A DNA stretch of 64,000 bases from NCBI RefSeq assembly GCF_000006445.2, contig NC_006048.2, positions 372,001 through 436,000 on the forward strand, read 5' to 3'. The number at the start of each line of letters is the position of its first letter. Position 1 is the stretch's first letter. Source of the stretch: Debaryomyces hansenii CBS767. Taxonomy: Eukaryota > Ascomycota > Pichiomycetes > Serinales > Debaryomycetaceae. The notes under the pieces were generated by a model that was not told where the DNA came from, searched no databases, and saw only the letters and a list, made by a program, of their open reading frames with translations. Below, piece after piece: positions 17,074 through 27,029 of this stretch. The position numbers were made by a program, and so were the translations under genes.

Positions 17074-20000
17074 ATGACAAATAGGACGAATTCCGACACC
17101 AAAAAGAACCACACTACGTTTTACGTAAATGACGATGAAGTATCCTTTGAAAATGAAGGAGGACTGGAAAGCATTGAACGCAAAGAAAGTGACCTAAAGA
17201 TACCTAAAAGACAAGATAAGACTTTTAATAAGCCACATGGTAGCAATAATAAGCAAAATCTAGTTATAGATGCCGATCAAGGCTGTATCGAGCTACGGAG
17301 TCCTAGCACATCCACAGCGGGGACAACGGTTTTATTACCAAACAAAGAACAATTTAATAGCATTAATGATATATTAAGATTCCCCATTGAGTCGACCCAT
17401 GCATATTCATACGCTCATTTATCCCCCAATTCGTTAGCATTGAGATTGAATGTATTGAAAAGATCGTTGGAGATCTTGAAAGATAGACCAGGCTTACTTA
17501 AGTTCATGAATCTAGGAACAGATAAGCAATTTGGAAAGGCACCATCTAGACTAGAAAAGCCAAAGATTCCAAATTTTGGAAATAGAATATACAGTAATCC
17601 ACATGCTAGTAATAGTTCGGAATTTTTTAACAACAGCGACAAATATAAAATTCAATCAAATGCATCATCTGCAGCATTATCGGAATTATTTAGGCCATCT
17701 ATGAAAAGGTCAGATAGTTTGCCGGTAAATCAAATTTATGCTACAAAAGTTGATGCAGCTCAAGGTGCAGCCATCCATATAAAATCGAGCGCTAGAAAAG
17801 ATCCTATAATTAATGACGATTTTAAAGATATTATAACCCTATTAGAGAATGATAATGAAGCTTTGACAGAGCAAAGTTTTGATACTTCTGCTTTGCGCGA
17901 TTTGTCACAAGCTACCGCTAAAGATGATCAGAAGTTGAAAAAAAGTCTTTTGAAAAATAAATTGATATATGCATTGGCAACTCCATTTGTTGAAAATTCG
18001 TCTTCGTTGTTAGGAGACCAGTATAGTTTAGTGGCCCCACAATTTAGTGCATCATCTACCTCTTTAAGCTCATTAAGTAAAGTCCCATCCACTCCAACTA
18101 CAGGGAGTGCGGCAAATAGTAATGCAAGACCATTTCATTCTATTTCCCTGGGAAAACACGCTTTACCCCAATCTATTTTCACAGTCGAAACAGATAGTCC
18201 ATGGTCTGTCAAAGCGGCGAATGATTTAGCGCTATTAATGTTTGGGATTCTGAAAAATATGATAAAGTCATTGAATTTGATGGACTTAATAGCTCCTCAA
18301 TTTAGAGAATTTGTGGCAGATAAATTGACAAGATCAATGGCAGACAATATTTTGACCGACTCGAAGCATGAACAAGGAAACAACGGTCGTGATATGCGTG
18401 ACATTATGTTTGCTGGTGAAATTGTCGCTATCATGAGACCTGGAGACAAGGATTTTGCTTGGACTTCAGTTTGGGCCAAAAAGAGAGGAAATCTTATATT
18501 TTGTACGTTTGAGCAAATTCCTTGTGACGCATTCGATGTTGTAATTCTGTCTGATAAGGGTCAAGATGAGGCTTACAACGTTGATTCTATTAATGAAGTT
18601 GCTGGTAAATTGATGCGAAATGTAGATACTGGTAAAATGAAGGTTTTATCTGATATCAGTGAGTCTATGGGCTCGGATTTAAGCGATAGAGACGAAAATG
18701 AAGAGGATGACTTAATAGACGAATATTTATCTCATGACATAATCGATAGTGAGAAAATCAATAAAACGAGGTATTATACATTGCAATTGAAGACAGACGA
18801 AAACATTCCTTGCGCCGTAACCTCATATCCCTTAGAACTAAACGATGATAAGGATGAAGTTAAGTTGAAGATACACTCCTTACCATATATCGGTGGTATG
18901 TTTGTCATAGACTCATTATCATACAATATTATTTCATGCAACAACGCTATTGCAAAAAATTTATTCGGTAAATCCTCAATTTATTTGAAAAATAAATCAA
19001 TTAATAATTTAATTCCCGATTTTACAGAAATCTTGAATATCGGTTTGAAGAATCATGGAGATTCATTAGACATAGTTCCTGGCCTTGTGTTACCAGAGCA
19101 TTTCTTTAGAAAATTTGATGCTATACGTAGGCATTCAAGCTACAAAGAAGAAAGTGAAGAATCGTTGTTCTTTAGTTCTCAAGGTATAAGAGGTTTACAT
19201 AGAGATGGTAAGTCTATTTGGGTTGATGTACAATTAAGAGCATCCTCAAGTGAAGCATTTGTCGTATGGATCACTTATTCAAGGCTGACGGGGACAAAAG
19301 ATTCTAATATCTCGAAGGAAGTTGAGAAACTAAATTCAAGTACTTCTTCACTATCGATTAAACTGATGAATGATAAAGAAAGATTTAAAACGAGACTGCT
19401 GAGTGGTTATAGAAGGAATGAAGTAAATCTTCCATCACAGTTGAAATTATTTCCTCATGATGATCTGGAAATCTTAGAATTTACTCCAGGTAGTGGCGAT
19501 ATAAGTAGAGAAACTAGTACAAGGCGACCAAAAGCAAACACATTCGCAATTCCTATAAGTGATATGAATAAGGATTTAGAAAAAGCGATGAACTTAGATA
19601 ATGGTAATAGAGGACCTCTGAAAAGAAAGAGAATGACCTCAAATACTGATTCGTCAGGTTCTTATGTGTCTAGAAAATCAACATCAGAATCAGCCACAAT
19701 GAGCCCAGATACTATTGCAACAACAGTATACAACGATAATGAAGGAACAAATTCAAATGCCATTATTTCAAATGAAACATATCGCAAATACTCAGAAGAA
19801 GAGATATTGAAGATTGAAGATGAAATGCTTGAAAATAAAACCAAAAATTCAACACATTGGCCGACAGTCATAGGAGCAAGGAGAAGAACTAAGAAATTTT
19901 CTGAATTCAAGGTACTTAAAGAATTGGGTGAAGGCGCTTACGGTAAAGTAGTACTAGCTCAGCACAAAGAAGACCCAGTTTATACAATAATTATTAAATG

Positions 20001-20688
20001 TATAGACAAGGAAAGAATTTTGGTTGATACATGGGTCAGAGACAGGAAATTAGGTACAATTTGTTCCGAAATTCAAATTATGGCATTTTTGAATAACGAA
20101 CCTCATGTAAACATCATGAGAATTATTGATTTCTTTGAAGATTCTAAATACTATTATCTTGAAACTCCACTATTTGGCGATCCTCCCGCTATTGATTTAT
20201 TTGACTTCATTGAAATTAGAAAGGATTTGAGTGAGCGTGAATGTCGATTCATTTTTAAACAAATAGTACTGGCAATTTATCATTTGCATAAACATGGCAT
20301 AGTACATCGGGATATTAAAGACGAGAATGTAATTGTTGATGAAAATGGTGTCGTTAAGTTGATCGATTTTGGTAGTGCTGGTTATACGAAGCTGGGGCCA
20401 TTTGATGTTTTTGTTGGTACTATTGATTATGCGTCACCTGAAGTATTACGTGGTGAAAAATATGAAGGTAAGCCTCAGGACATATGGGCATTAGGAATTT
20501 TGCTATACACTATGCTTTATCAAGAGAACCCTTTCTATAATGTTGATGAAATCATGGAAGGTGATTTGCGAATTCCTTATGTGGTCAGTGAAAACTCCTT
20601 GAATTTGATTAAAAAGATTTTGGTCAGAGATATAAAAAGTAGACCGACAATTACAGATATTGTAGAGGATGTATGGTTAGATATATAG
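17074..20688 (+). CDS. PSK1: PAS-domain protein kinase (PSK1/PSK2)
   Basis: A 1204-residue PAS kinase. The long N-terminal half is low-complexity with a PAS-type sensory region near residues 595-700 (YIGGMFVIDSLSYNII followed by a second segment ending IWVDVQLRASSSEAFVVWITYS). The kinase domain occupies about 943-1204: glycine loop LGEGAYGKVV at about 949, HRDIKDEN with catalytic Asp1080, DFGSAGY with Asp1098, then GPFDVFVGTIDYASPEV. In yeast, Psk1/Psk2 respond to carbon source and cell-wall stress, directing sugar toward glucan and tuning translation. The start is placed at ATG 17074; the frame opens 30 bases earlier only with GTG. There is one PAS kinase here, so the split between PSK1 and PSK2 cannot be assigned. 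Confidence 0.92.
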   Translation: MTNRTNSDTKKNHTTFYVNDDEVSFENEGGLESIERKESDLKIPKRQDKTFNKPHGSNNKQNLVIDADQGCIELRSPSTSTAGTTVLLPNKEQFNSINDILRFPIESTHAYSYAHLSPNSLALRLNVLKRSLEILKDRPGLLKFMNLGTDKQFGKAPSRLEKPKIPNFGNRIYSNPHASNSSEFFNNSDKYKIQSNASSAALSELFRPSMKRSDSLPVNQIYATKVDAAQGAAIHIKSSARKDPIINDDFKDIITLLENDNEALTEQSFDTSALRDLSQATAKDDQKLKKSLLKNKLIYALATPFVENSSSLLGDQYSLVAPQFSASSTSLSSLSKVPSTPTTGSAANSNARPFHSISLGKHALPQSIFTVETDSPWSVKAANDLALLMFGILKNMIKSLNLMDLIAPQFREFVADKLTRSMADNILTDSKHEQGNNGRDMRDIMFAGEIVAIMRPGDKDFAWTSVWAKKRGNLIFCTFEQIPCDAFDVVILSDKGQDEAYNVDSINEVAGKLMRNVDTGKMKVLSDISESMGSDLSDRDENEEDDLIDEYLSHDIIDSEKINKTRYYTLQLKTDENIPCAVTSYPLELNDDKDEVKLKIHSLPYIGGMFVIDSLSYNIISCNNAIAKNLFGKSSIYLKNKSINNLIPDFTEILNIGLKNHGDSLDIVPGLVLPEHFFRKFDAIRRHSSYKEESEESLFFSSQGIRGLHRDGKSIWVDVQLRASSSEAFVVWITYSRLTGTKDSNISKEVEKLNSSTSSLSIKLMNDKERFKTRLLSGYRRNEVNLPSQLKLFPHDDLEILEFTPGSGDISRETSTRRPKANTFAIPISDMNKDLEKAMNLDNGNRGPLKRKRMTSNTDSSGSYVSRKSTSESATMSPDTIATTVYNDNEGTNSNAIISNETYRKYSEEEILKIEDEMLENKTKNSTHWPTVIGARRRTKKFSEFKVLKELGEGAYGKVVLAQHKEDPVYTIIIKCIDKERILVDTWVRDRKLGTICSEIQIMAFLNNEPHVNIMRIIDFFEDSKYYYLETPLFGDPPAIDLFDFIEIRKDLSERECRFIFKQIVLAIYHLHKHGIVHRDIKDENVIVDENGVVKLIDFGSAGYTKLGPFDVFVGTIDYASPEVLRGEKYEGKPQDIWALGILLYTMLYQENPFYNVDEIMEGDLRIPYVVSENSLNLIKKILVRDIKSRPTITDIVEDVWLDI

Positions 20689-20854
20689 AGACATAATAAA
20701 AATTGTGTACATGTTCATGAATATAAAAATTTAGAAGAGATGCGACACGTCCGATTATGTACGAATTAATAAATTGATCTTTTAGCTGGAACTAGTCTAT
20801 CAATCTGAATAAAATTTTGTACGGTAAATGTATCATTGACATATAGACGGGTTC

Positions 20855-23431
20855 ATGAGCGAAGATAATCCCAAAACACCTAGGGTTAAGCTTCCATTTA
20901 CGTTTGAAGTTCAACTGGCATTGTCAACATCATGCCCTAACACGATAACCGTGTTACTGAAAATTGACAGTATACTTCTTGAAAATCTTCCAGAAAACTT
21001 CTACGACAACCAACAGATTTTCAAATTACAAGACAATGTATACGAATTTTTGGGTTCCTTGTTTTCGAATTTTTTTTATGTGAAAATACAAGAAAGAATT
21101 ACAGACAAAGATTGGAAGATCGGGGTCATATATAATATCCATGATAGATATTATGGTATGATTCAAGTACCAAAAGACATTAAATCTAAAGATATTGATT
21201 CAAAGGTGCAAGGACGAATTCCAATTTCCAGCTATAGAAATAAAGATGATTTTATATCGGGGTGGAACTTCAATCTAGAGCGACTTGATAAGCTGGAAGT
21301 GAAAACGCCAATAGTGGATAATTTTACAATGAAACCTCCTAGTACTAATATATCTGCTGAATATTTCCCTAATATGTCGGATCATTCTCCTCAATCACAG
21401 ACAGATCCTGTAAAATTCTTGTATTCAAGATATTACAGTATATTATATTCGTTGAATACACCTTTGAGCTATTTTCCCAAAACTACAATAAGCCGTTTCA
21501 AAAATTTATGTGGTAATGATAATAGCGCCGTGAAGGAACATTTATCAAGCTTGCATTTATCTGTCAAGGAATTAGATGACAGGCACGGTGGAAAGTATGG
21601 AATATTGAAAACTCTTGATGTTAGTAAAATTGGAACTGGTGATTTTGATATGAAAACGAAATATGAGAACCAAAATCAAAAGGAATTTTTGAATAAAAAC
21701 CATGATTTGTTCGTTAAACTAACGGCAACAGAGAAAAATCAAAATGATATAAATGACACTAATACCAATGCTAACCAGGAAAAGCAGGTACATTCTTCCG
21801 ATGATAACAACTTATCATTTGCTCTTGATCTTAAGGTCAGAGAAGCTCAATTGCAAATTTTAATCTTATTAGAATTGCTTGATTGTTGGCAAGTAGTGGA
21901 AAGTGACTTTCTTGCTACGAACTTGAAAAGACAAGAAAAGGAGGAGAAACAAATGACAAAACAAAAAAAGAAATCATTAGTACGTAAGAAGTCAATCACT
22001 TCTAAAAAAATTGTACCTACTTTCTTGGGGATGGGTGTTGATATTCAAGATAAGCATATTGTTTCGCAGCCAGCATCAACAGAGATAAATGAATTCATAG
22101 TATATGAAACATTAAATACATTACTCGATAGGATGGGCCTTTGGGATACTTTGTTGGATAAGTCAACAGGAGACCAAGATGAAAGTTCTTTTGGGTTTTT
22201 GGCGTATGTTCTAATTCCATATTTTCGTCAGAGACTACCATTGACAATTAAATATATTATTGAGAGAGTGAAGGGGTTGAGTTTAAAATTGAATTCCAAA
22301 CCGAATAGGCAGAATATGCCGAAGCAGTTGAATCTAAATGAGACAAATGAGATAACTAATGAGGTAACTAATGAGAGGGACAGTACTGCTAATACACAAG
22401 CCAGTCGTACTTCAAAATTCGCAAAAGTTCATATAGACCCTAGGCGAGTCCCATTTCTTAAAAAATCTTCTTCAACAATTGCACTGAAGTATGATTTATT
22501 ACCTGCATTTTCGCTTAAAAGATCCAAGTCAACCTTATCATCCAAAAATTTACAAAAGCGACAAGTTGATATGTCTCTGAATTTGAAATCCTTCAGTGAG
22601 TCGAATCGTGACAATATAGAAAAATCATCTACTTTATCTAGAAGTCTTTCAGAGAAATCAGACTCTGGCAGTAGACGGCAAATTATTTTTGGGAATGCAA
22701 AAAAGCTTAAATCACAGCCAGATATTATATTAAATAACCCACAAACGGCATTTTCTCAAGTTGAAGCTACACCAGCAAAAAGGAAACCGGAAGCGGTTAC
22801 CGCAGGTATATCTTCAGAGATCACTACACCGACGCATCCTAATCGATATCAAAAGATATCGATTGCAAAAACACCAGTGGACCAGTTTATTCGCCCAACG
22901 ATAGCCGCTTCATATAAAGAAACAACAATTCCATGCTCGACAGTGAAGGAAAGACCGTCATTAGGCGATAGATTGATAAGTGCGTCATTGGCACCACCTG
23001 TAGATATGGCCATCAATTCTTCTCCAATGAGTACAATTGCAGTACCGAAAAGAGATCAGTCAACAGCAGAAGTTATTGCGAGTTCACCATTCAATAGCAT
23101 AGGGGCCGCAGTAGATATCAAATCCTCACCATTCAAGGGAGGACTGAGTAGGAAAAGAAATAAGCCTGGCGAGCCAATTTCGTTTCAAGAATCAGCTTTT
23201 TTTGATACCACTTTGAATGGCTCCCCAGTCTCCACTTTATTAAGGGAAGCAAATACGAACGATTCAACTTCTATATTCAAAAGAAATAGCACGAAAAGAA
23301 GGAAACCAATATCAACTAACATAAAGCAAACAACTACAGATATAACTAATGGCGGCGATATCATGTCAAATATAAATAAACAGGACCAAGCATTTGAGGA
23401 GGATATTAATGAAACAGCCACCCTCCTATAA
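20855..23431 (+). CDS. SLD3: SLD3, DNA replication initiation factor
   Basis: An 858-residue Sld3, needed to load Cdc45 onto the MCM helicase at origins. The central Cdc45-binding domain (about 180-480) shows the family blocks FLYSRYYSILYSLNTPLSYFPKTTISRFKNL and REAQLQILILLELLDCW, ending FLAYVLIPYFRQRLP. The C-terminal half is disordered and rich in Ser/Thr-Pro. At least two sites have the full CDK pattern S/T-P-x-K: Thr639 (TPAK) and Ser758 (SPFK). CDK phosphorylation of this region creates the Dpb11-binding sites in S. cerevisiae. The protein is longer than the yeast one, mostly in the tail. It is convergent with TAF6. Confidence 0.88.
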   Translation: MSEDNPKTPRVKLPFTFEVQLALSTSCPNTITVLLKIDSILLENLPENFYDNQQIFKLQDNVYEFLGSLFSNFFYVKIQERITDKDWKIGVIYNIHDRYYGMIQVPKDIKSKDIDSKVQGRIPISSYRNKDDFISGWNFNLERLDKLEVKTPIVDNFTMKPPSTNISAEYFPNMSDHSPQSQTDPVKFLYSRYYSILYSLNTPLSYFPKTTISRFKNLCGNDNSAVKEHLSSLHLSVKELDDRHGGKYGILKTLDVSKIGTGDFDMKTKYENQNQKEFLNKNHDLFVKLTATEKNQNDINDTNTNANQEKQVHSSDDNNLSFALDLKVREAQLQILILLELLDCWQVVESDFLATNLKRQEKEEKQMTKQKKKSLVRKKSITSKKIVPTFLGMGVDIQDKHIVSQPASTEINEFIVYETLNTLLDRMGLWDTLLDKSTGDQDESSFGFLAYVLIPYFRQRLPLTIKYIIERVKGLSLKLNSKPNRQNMPKQLNLNETNEITNEVTNERDSTANTQASRTSKFAKVHIDPRRVPFLKKSSSTIALKYDLLPAFSLKRSKSTLSSKNLQKRQVDMSLNLKSFSESNRDNIEKSSTLSRSLSEKSDSGSRRQIIFGNAKKLKSQPDIILNNPQTAFSQVEATPAKRKPEAVTAGISSEITTPTHPNRYQKISIAKTPVDQFIRPTIAASYKETTIPCSTVKERPSLGDRLISASLAPPVDMAINSSPMSTIAVPKRDQSTAEVIASSPFNSIGAAVDIKSSPFKGGLSRKRNKPGEPISFQESAFFDTTLNGSPVSTLLREANTNDSTSIFKRNSTKRRKPISTNIKQTTTDITNGGDIMSNINKQDQAFEEDINETATLL

Positions 23432-23553
23432 TAGGTCAACCACACAAAAAGCATTCAAAACTTACAGAAAATTAAAATGAATTGAATAATAATACATAAA
23501 CGCATACATAAGTACATATAAAGGATAATACATCTTCCAATTTAATATAAGAA

Positions 23554-25038
23554 TCAAATATTAATTTCCCCGAAAAAGAGACCCCTTACAATCGACTTCA
23601 CATCAGGTTGTTTGAGAACCAAATCTGCTAGCGTATCACCGAGTCTATCCTTTAATTTATCTTTAATTTCATCCGAAAAGCCAGTATCATCAACCTCCAT
23701 ATCATCTGCTTTGTCGAGATCAATACGTAAATTCCTCAAAATATCCAACGTAGTATTTAATAATATTTCCTTCTCAGAGTCGTTCTTATCACCCTCATCA
23801 ACTACCAATTTACACCACATCTTCAAGTTTCCAATCAAAACTAATTTTACAACTTCATTACCCATATTTTTTAATCCTAACAATGCCCCGTAGTGAGTTC
23901 CAATAGGTTTTGATGAGTCTAATAAAGCACGTAATAAAGTTCTAGTGACCCTTGGCTTAAGAGTTGAATATGACGAGCCGTATACTTTTATTATATGCTC
24001 AAGCAAGATTGCAGCAAATTCTCTGACGGCTAATTGATTTTTCAAAACCTCATTAGAACTATTATCCTTAATTATTGGACCAATTCTCTTAGCTAATAAT
24101 AATGTCAATATACATGGCATCAATGCATGTACGTATGGATCCAAAAATATAGTCTTATTATCCGCAAGTGCAGAAATAACTTCTAACATTGTAGACAAAA
24201 TATCGATATTTCTTAATTGATTTGTAATTTGCTCAGCAACAAACTGTATGAAATAAGGAACAAGTTGATGTAAACCAGGATCATTCTTTAAAGAATTTAT
24301 TGCTGCATACTTCAAGCTTTCTTTTTCGGGATCAGTCGATATAAGGACTTCGACTACCTTATCGAAATATAACTTAAGTTCCTTGGACAAAACATGCTTG
24401 ACTAACGGCTTAACTTCCACCTCCTTTTCTGTTAATTTCTTATTCTTAGCCCCCGCATCAGCCCCATTAGGGGCATCTTTCACAGAGTTTTCATTAGAGA
24501 AGCCCGAGTTTAGTATATCGTTACCTAATATTGATGACGTTGCGCCCCTAATAATTGGTGGTAAACTCTTGATTTCTGACGGAAGTGGATTTTGGGGAAT
24601 CATAGGTTGGACCCCCTCTATAGCTAGCCAATGAGCAGTAAATGTGGTTTGCCTAGGAACACTTGGAAGTTCCTGATTAATCAATTTCTCAAACTCAATT
24701 TCATGATTGTCTATATAGTATAATGTTTGGCCTCCAGCTCCTACTAAAGCTTCTTTAAACGATAATGGCTGAGAGTTGTCGTATCCATACAATGGCTCGA
24801 TATTCAATATCTTTAAGGCATGGTTGATGTCACTAGTCATTAAAAGCTTTCTTTTCGAATGTCTCATAAATTTGATAGCTGTTTCAAGGATTTCATGTAT
24901 TCTATATTCAACATCCATAGCGAGGTTTTTAGCTGCCTCCTCGGGTAAATTTATACCTAATGATTCCGCCGCATCTTTGACGGTATCATGAGGCGACCAC
25001 AAAGTATGTGAAAGTGGAACTTTGGAACTAGGATCCAT
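23554..25038 (-). CDS. TAF6: TAF6, TFIID/SAGA subunit
   Basis: A 494-residue TAF6. The N-terminal histone fold covers about residues 12-78 (WSPHDTVKDAAESLGI, then MTSDINHALKILNIEPLYGY). It pairs with TAF9 in TFIID and SAGA. The conserved TAF6 linker FTAHWLAIEGVQP follows at about 150, then a HEAT-repeat C-terminal domain at about 205-420. The order and length match yeast Taf6 closely. The start ATG gives the conserved SHTLWSP opening. The 3' end is 123 bases from the convergent SLD3 stop. TAF12, another histone-fold TAF, is encoded 25 kb away with no evident link. Confidence 0.96.
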   Translation of the reverse strand: MDPSSKVPLSHTLWSPHDTVKDAAESLGINLPEEAAKNLAMDVEYRIHEILETAIKFMRHSKRKLLMTSDINHALKILNIEPLYGYDNSQPLSFKEALVGAGGQTLYYIDNHEIEFEKLINQELPSVPRQTTFTAHWLAIEGVQPMIPQNPLPSEIKSLPPIIRGATSSILGNDILNSGFSNENSVKDAPNGADAGAKNKKLTEKEVEVKPLVKHVLSKELKLYFDKVVEVLISTDPEKESLKYAAINSLKNDPGLHQLVPYFIQFVAEQITNQLRNIDILSTMLEVISALADNKTIFLDPYVHALMPCILTLLLAKRIGPIIKDNSSNEVLKNQLAVREFAAILLEHIIKVYGSSYSTLKPRVTRTLLRALLDSSKPIGTHYGALLGLKNMGNEVVKLVLIGNLKMWCKLVVDEGDKNDSEKEILLNTTLDILRNLRIDLDKADDMEVDDTGFSDEIKDKLKDRLGDTLADLVLKQPDVKSIVRGLFFGEINI

Positions 25039-25399
25039 AATGGTCTTAGAATTAGGTCTATGTATAACTGATGGTGTTATGGTTCACGGTCGTTTGGTAC
25101 TTTTTTGATGAAGATACAATTTTCAATATATTATTTATATACAGGAACATAAATGGTGATAAATAGCTTTACTACAAAATACCATATTTGAAGGTACATT
25201 GAAGATGAAAATATTACTATAATGGGGTTCTATATGTAATATGATACTATGAACGTTATTGGGATGTAATTAGATAGAATAATTCGGACTTTTTGATCCC
25301 CGGAATAGCATGAAGGATTGTATTAGATTGAATTTCATGGGCAAGTGAATTTTAAAATTGTAGTGTTTAAAATGAATATGATGCTGTTAGACGTTTATA
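25039..25399. other. Intergenic: TAF6 promoter
   Basis: A 361-base AT-rich spacer that acts as the TAF6 promoter and as the 3' flank of the upstream coiled-coil gene. I see no ORF, repeat or RNA gene in it. Confidence 0.5.
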
Positions 25400-26215
25400 T
25401 CAAGACTTTTCTCTTAATTTTTGTAACTCTATTACCAATTCATGGTTCAATTCCAATAAACGTTTATTTTCATTATTTAATTGGTCGAGTTTCTTGTTTT
25501 TTTTGACGAATTCCTTTTCGTAAAAATCTAGTTTCAGCTTTCCCAGTTGCTCCTTCATCTGCTCCAATGCTTTGTGAGTCTTCTCCTTATCATCATCGGC
25601 GGAGGTATTATCCAGACTTTCTTTATGTGGTTCTTGATCTTGATTTAAATTATTGGCAACAGCCAGCTTATTCTTATGTTCATTTCGTTGTTGCTCTTCG
25701 AATCTTTCCTTGCTTAGCTTAGCCATGACTTCGATATCATACCCTTTCAAATAAAATAATTCACATAATAGCTTATCTGTCCTCTCCGCCAAAATCTCTC
25801 TTATGGGCAAAGAGAATGCTGCATAACCAATTGGAGCCGGTCCACCGTCTGGGGGTCTAGTATATTCAGCCTTATATATTTGCTTATATCGATTTATAGA
25901 ATAAACCCGCTGCATGAAATCATCCATTAGCTTGATATATACGTCCTTGATGTACGGTCCATTAAGCGTGGCAATTTCATCCACCTCCTTGTTGTTATTG
26001 TCTGTAGATGTCAATGTTGATTGAAACTGATCGGTATTTAGTTTAATAGCTATCATCTCCCAGATATCGTCTTGCTGTTCTTTTGTTGTTTGTAAATGAG
26101 GCAAATCTTGAAGGACATATTCAAGTAAGGGTTCTTTGATTATTGACTCTATCCTTTCTTGTTCCTGTTTGAAAAAGGAATTTCTGGAAGTACCACTATT
26201 AAAAAACGCTTTCAT
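25400..26215 (-). CDS. Unrecognised 271-residue coiled-coil protein
   Basis: I do not recognise this gene. The N-terminal two thirds are mixed helix, with a Pro/Gly-rich conserved-looking block TRPPDGGPAPIGYAAFSLPI at about 123-142 followed by an Arg/Glu helix. The last 60 residues form a Lys/Glu/Leu heptad coiled coil ending LVIELQKLREKS. There is no signal peptide, membrane segment or zinc motif. The clean reading frame and ATG, and the gene-sized spacing between TAF6 and the YGL108C-like gene, support a real protein. The compact PPDGG block suggests a binding motif. It could belong to a kinetochore, spindle or trafficking complex, but nothing in the sequence decides this. Confidence 0.7.
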   Translation of the reverse strand: MKAFFNSGTSRNSFFKQEQERIESIIKEPLLEYVLQDLPHLQTTKEQQDDIWEMIAIKLNTDQFQSTLTSTDNNNKEVDEIATLNGPYIKDVYIKLMDDFMQRVYSINRYKQIYKAEYTRPPDGGPAPIGYAAFSLPIREILAERTDKLLCELFYLKGYDIEVMAKLSKERFEEQQRNEHKNKLAVANNLNQDQEPHKESLDNTSADDDKEKTHKALEQMKEQLGKLKLDFYEKEFVKKNKKLDQLNNENKRLLELNHELVIELQKLREKS

Positions 26216-26396
26216 AGATAGGTATGCAATGTATGCCTTGTTTCCTGCTCAATTCTAAACTTCGATATAAATAGAGATCTAATCAAATTTAGCGCTTTTT
26301 CCTAATTTTAAGATAATGAAGTGAATTAAATATGCTAAATATAAAATTTCAAGTACGCCTAATTGTATATATCTTTTATTGAATTGTTATGTCTTT

Positions 26397-26771
26397 TTAA
26401 CTCTGTAAGCCCTTTTCTAGTTTCGACTTCTTTGACATGGTCTTCAACTTATCTTGACTTTCTTTCAACAGTTGTCTTTGTTTGTTGTATCTCAATTCAG
26501 CAGCCTTTGCTGCTGCTTCTTTGGTATTGGGGTTCTTTTCATTAGTTTCCTCTCCACCTAATGTTTTGCCATGACTCCGAGTATTTGACCCTTGTACATT
26601 TCTATTAGTGTTATTTTTATATTTTTCGTTTATTATTTGGTTCCCGTTTCCAGCTGTATCCGACTCAGTATTACCTCCTAACTTTTGTTCATTACGAGAG
26701 AACCTATTATTGCCTGTTGAACGCTTACTACCAACTGGCTCCTTATCCGATTTTGAAAAACAAGATCCCAT
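26397..26771 (-). CDS. YGL108C-like protein, probable N-myristoylation/palmitoylation
   Basis: A 124-residue, highly polar protein. It opens MGSCFSK: Gly2 fits N-myristoylation and Cys4 fits palmitoylation, so membrane anchoring is likely. The middle is a low-complexity Asn/Gly/Ser/Thr linker. The C-terminal KEAAAKAAELRYNKQRQLL helix resembles the C-terminal Ala/Lys helix of yeast YGL108C, an uncharacterised protein with the same N-terminal signal. Function is unknown. It sits on the minus strand between RMD9 and the coiled-coil gene. Confidence 0.72.
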   Translation of the reverse strand: MGSCFSKSDKEPVGSKRSTGNNRFSRNEQKLGGNTESDTAGNGNQIINEKYKNNTNRNVQGSNTRSHGKTLGGEETNEKNPNTKEAAAKAAELRYNKQRQLLKESQDKLKTMSKKSKLEKGLQS

Positions 26772-27029
26772 TATATATTACCACCTCTGCTAACAATAGG
26801 TTAATGATTCAATATTGGATTATGCGAATCCACAAAAATATATGACTTAACGGTTCGAATTAATATGGAGTTGATGTTTAGATTATACACGTAGGATGGA
26901 GTTACTGAAAGTATAACCGATATTATTAGCAATTATTATATTATATTGTTACGACCTTTCAAGTCAAGTCTATTCTATTTACAAAAAGCGTTATATATAT
27001 ACAATCGGAATCGTTTTCCTATGTTAATC

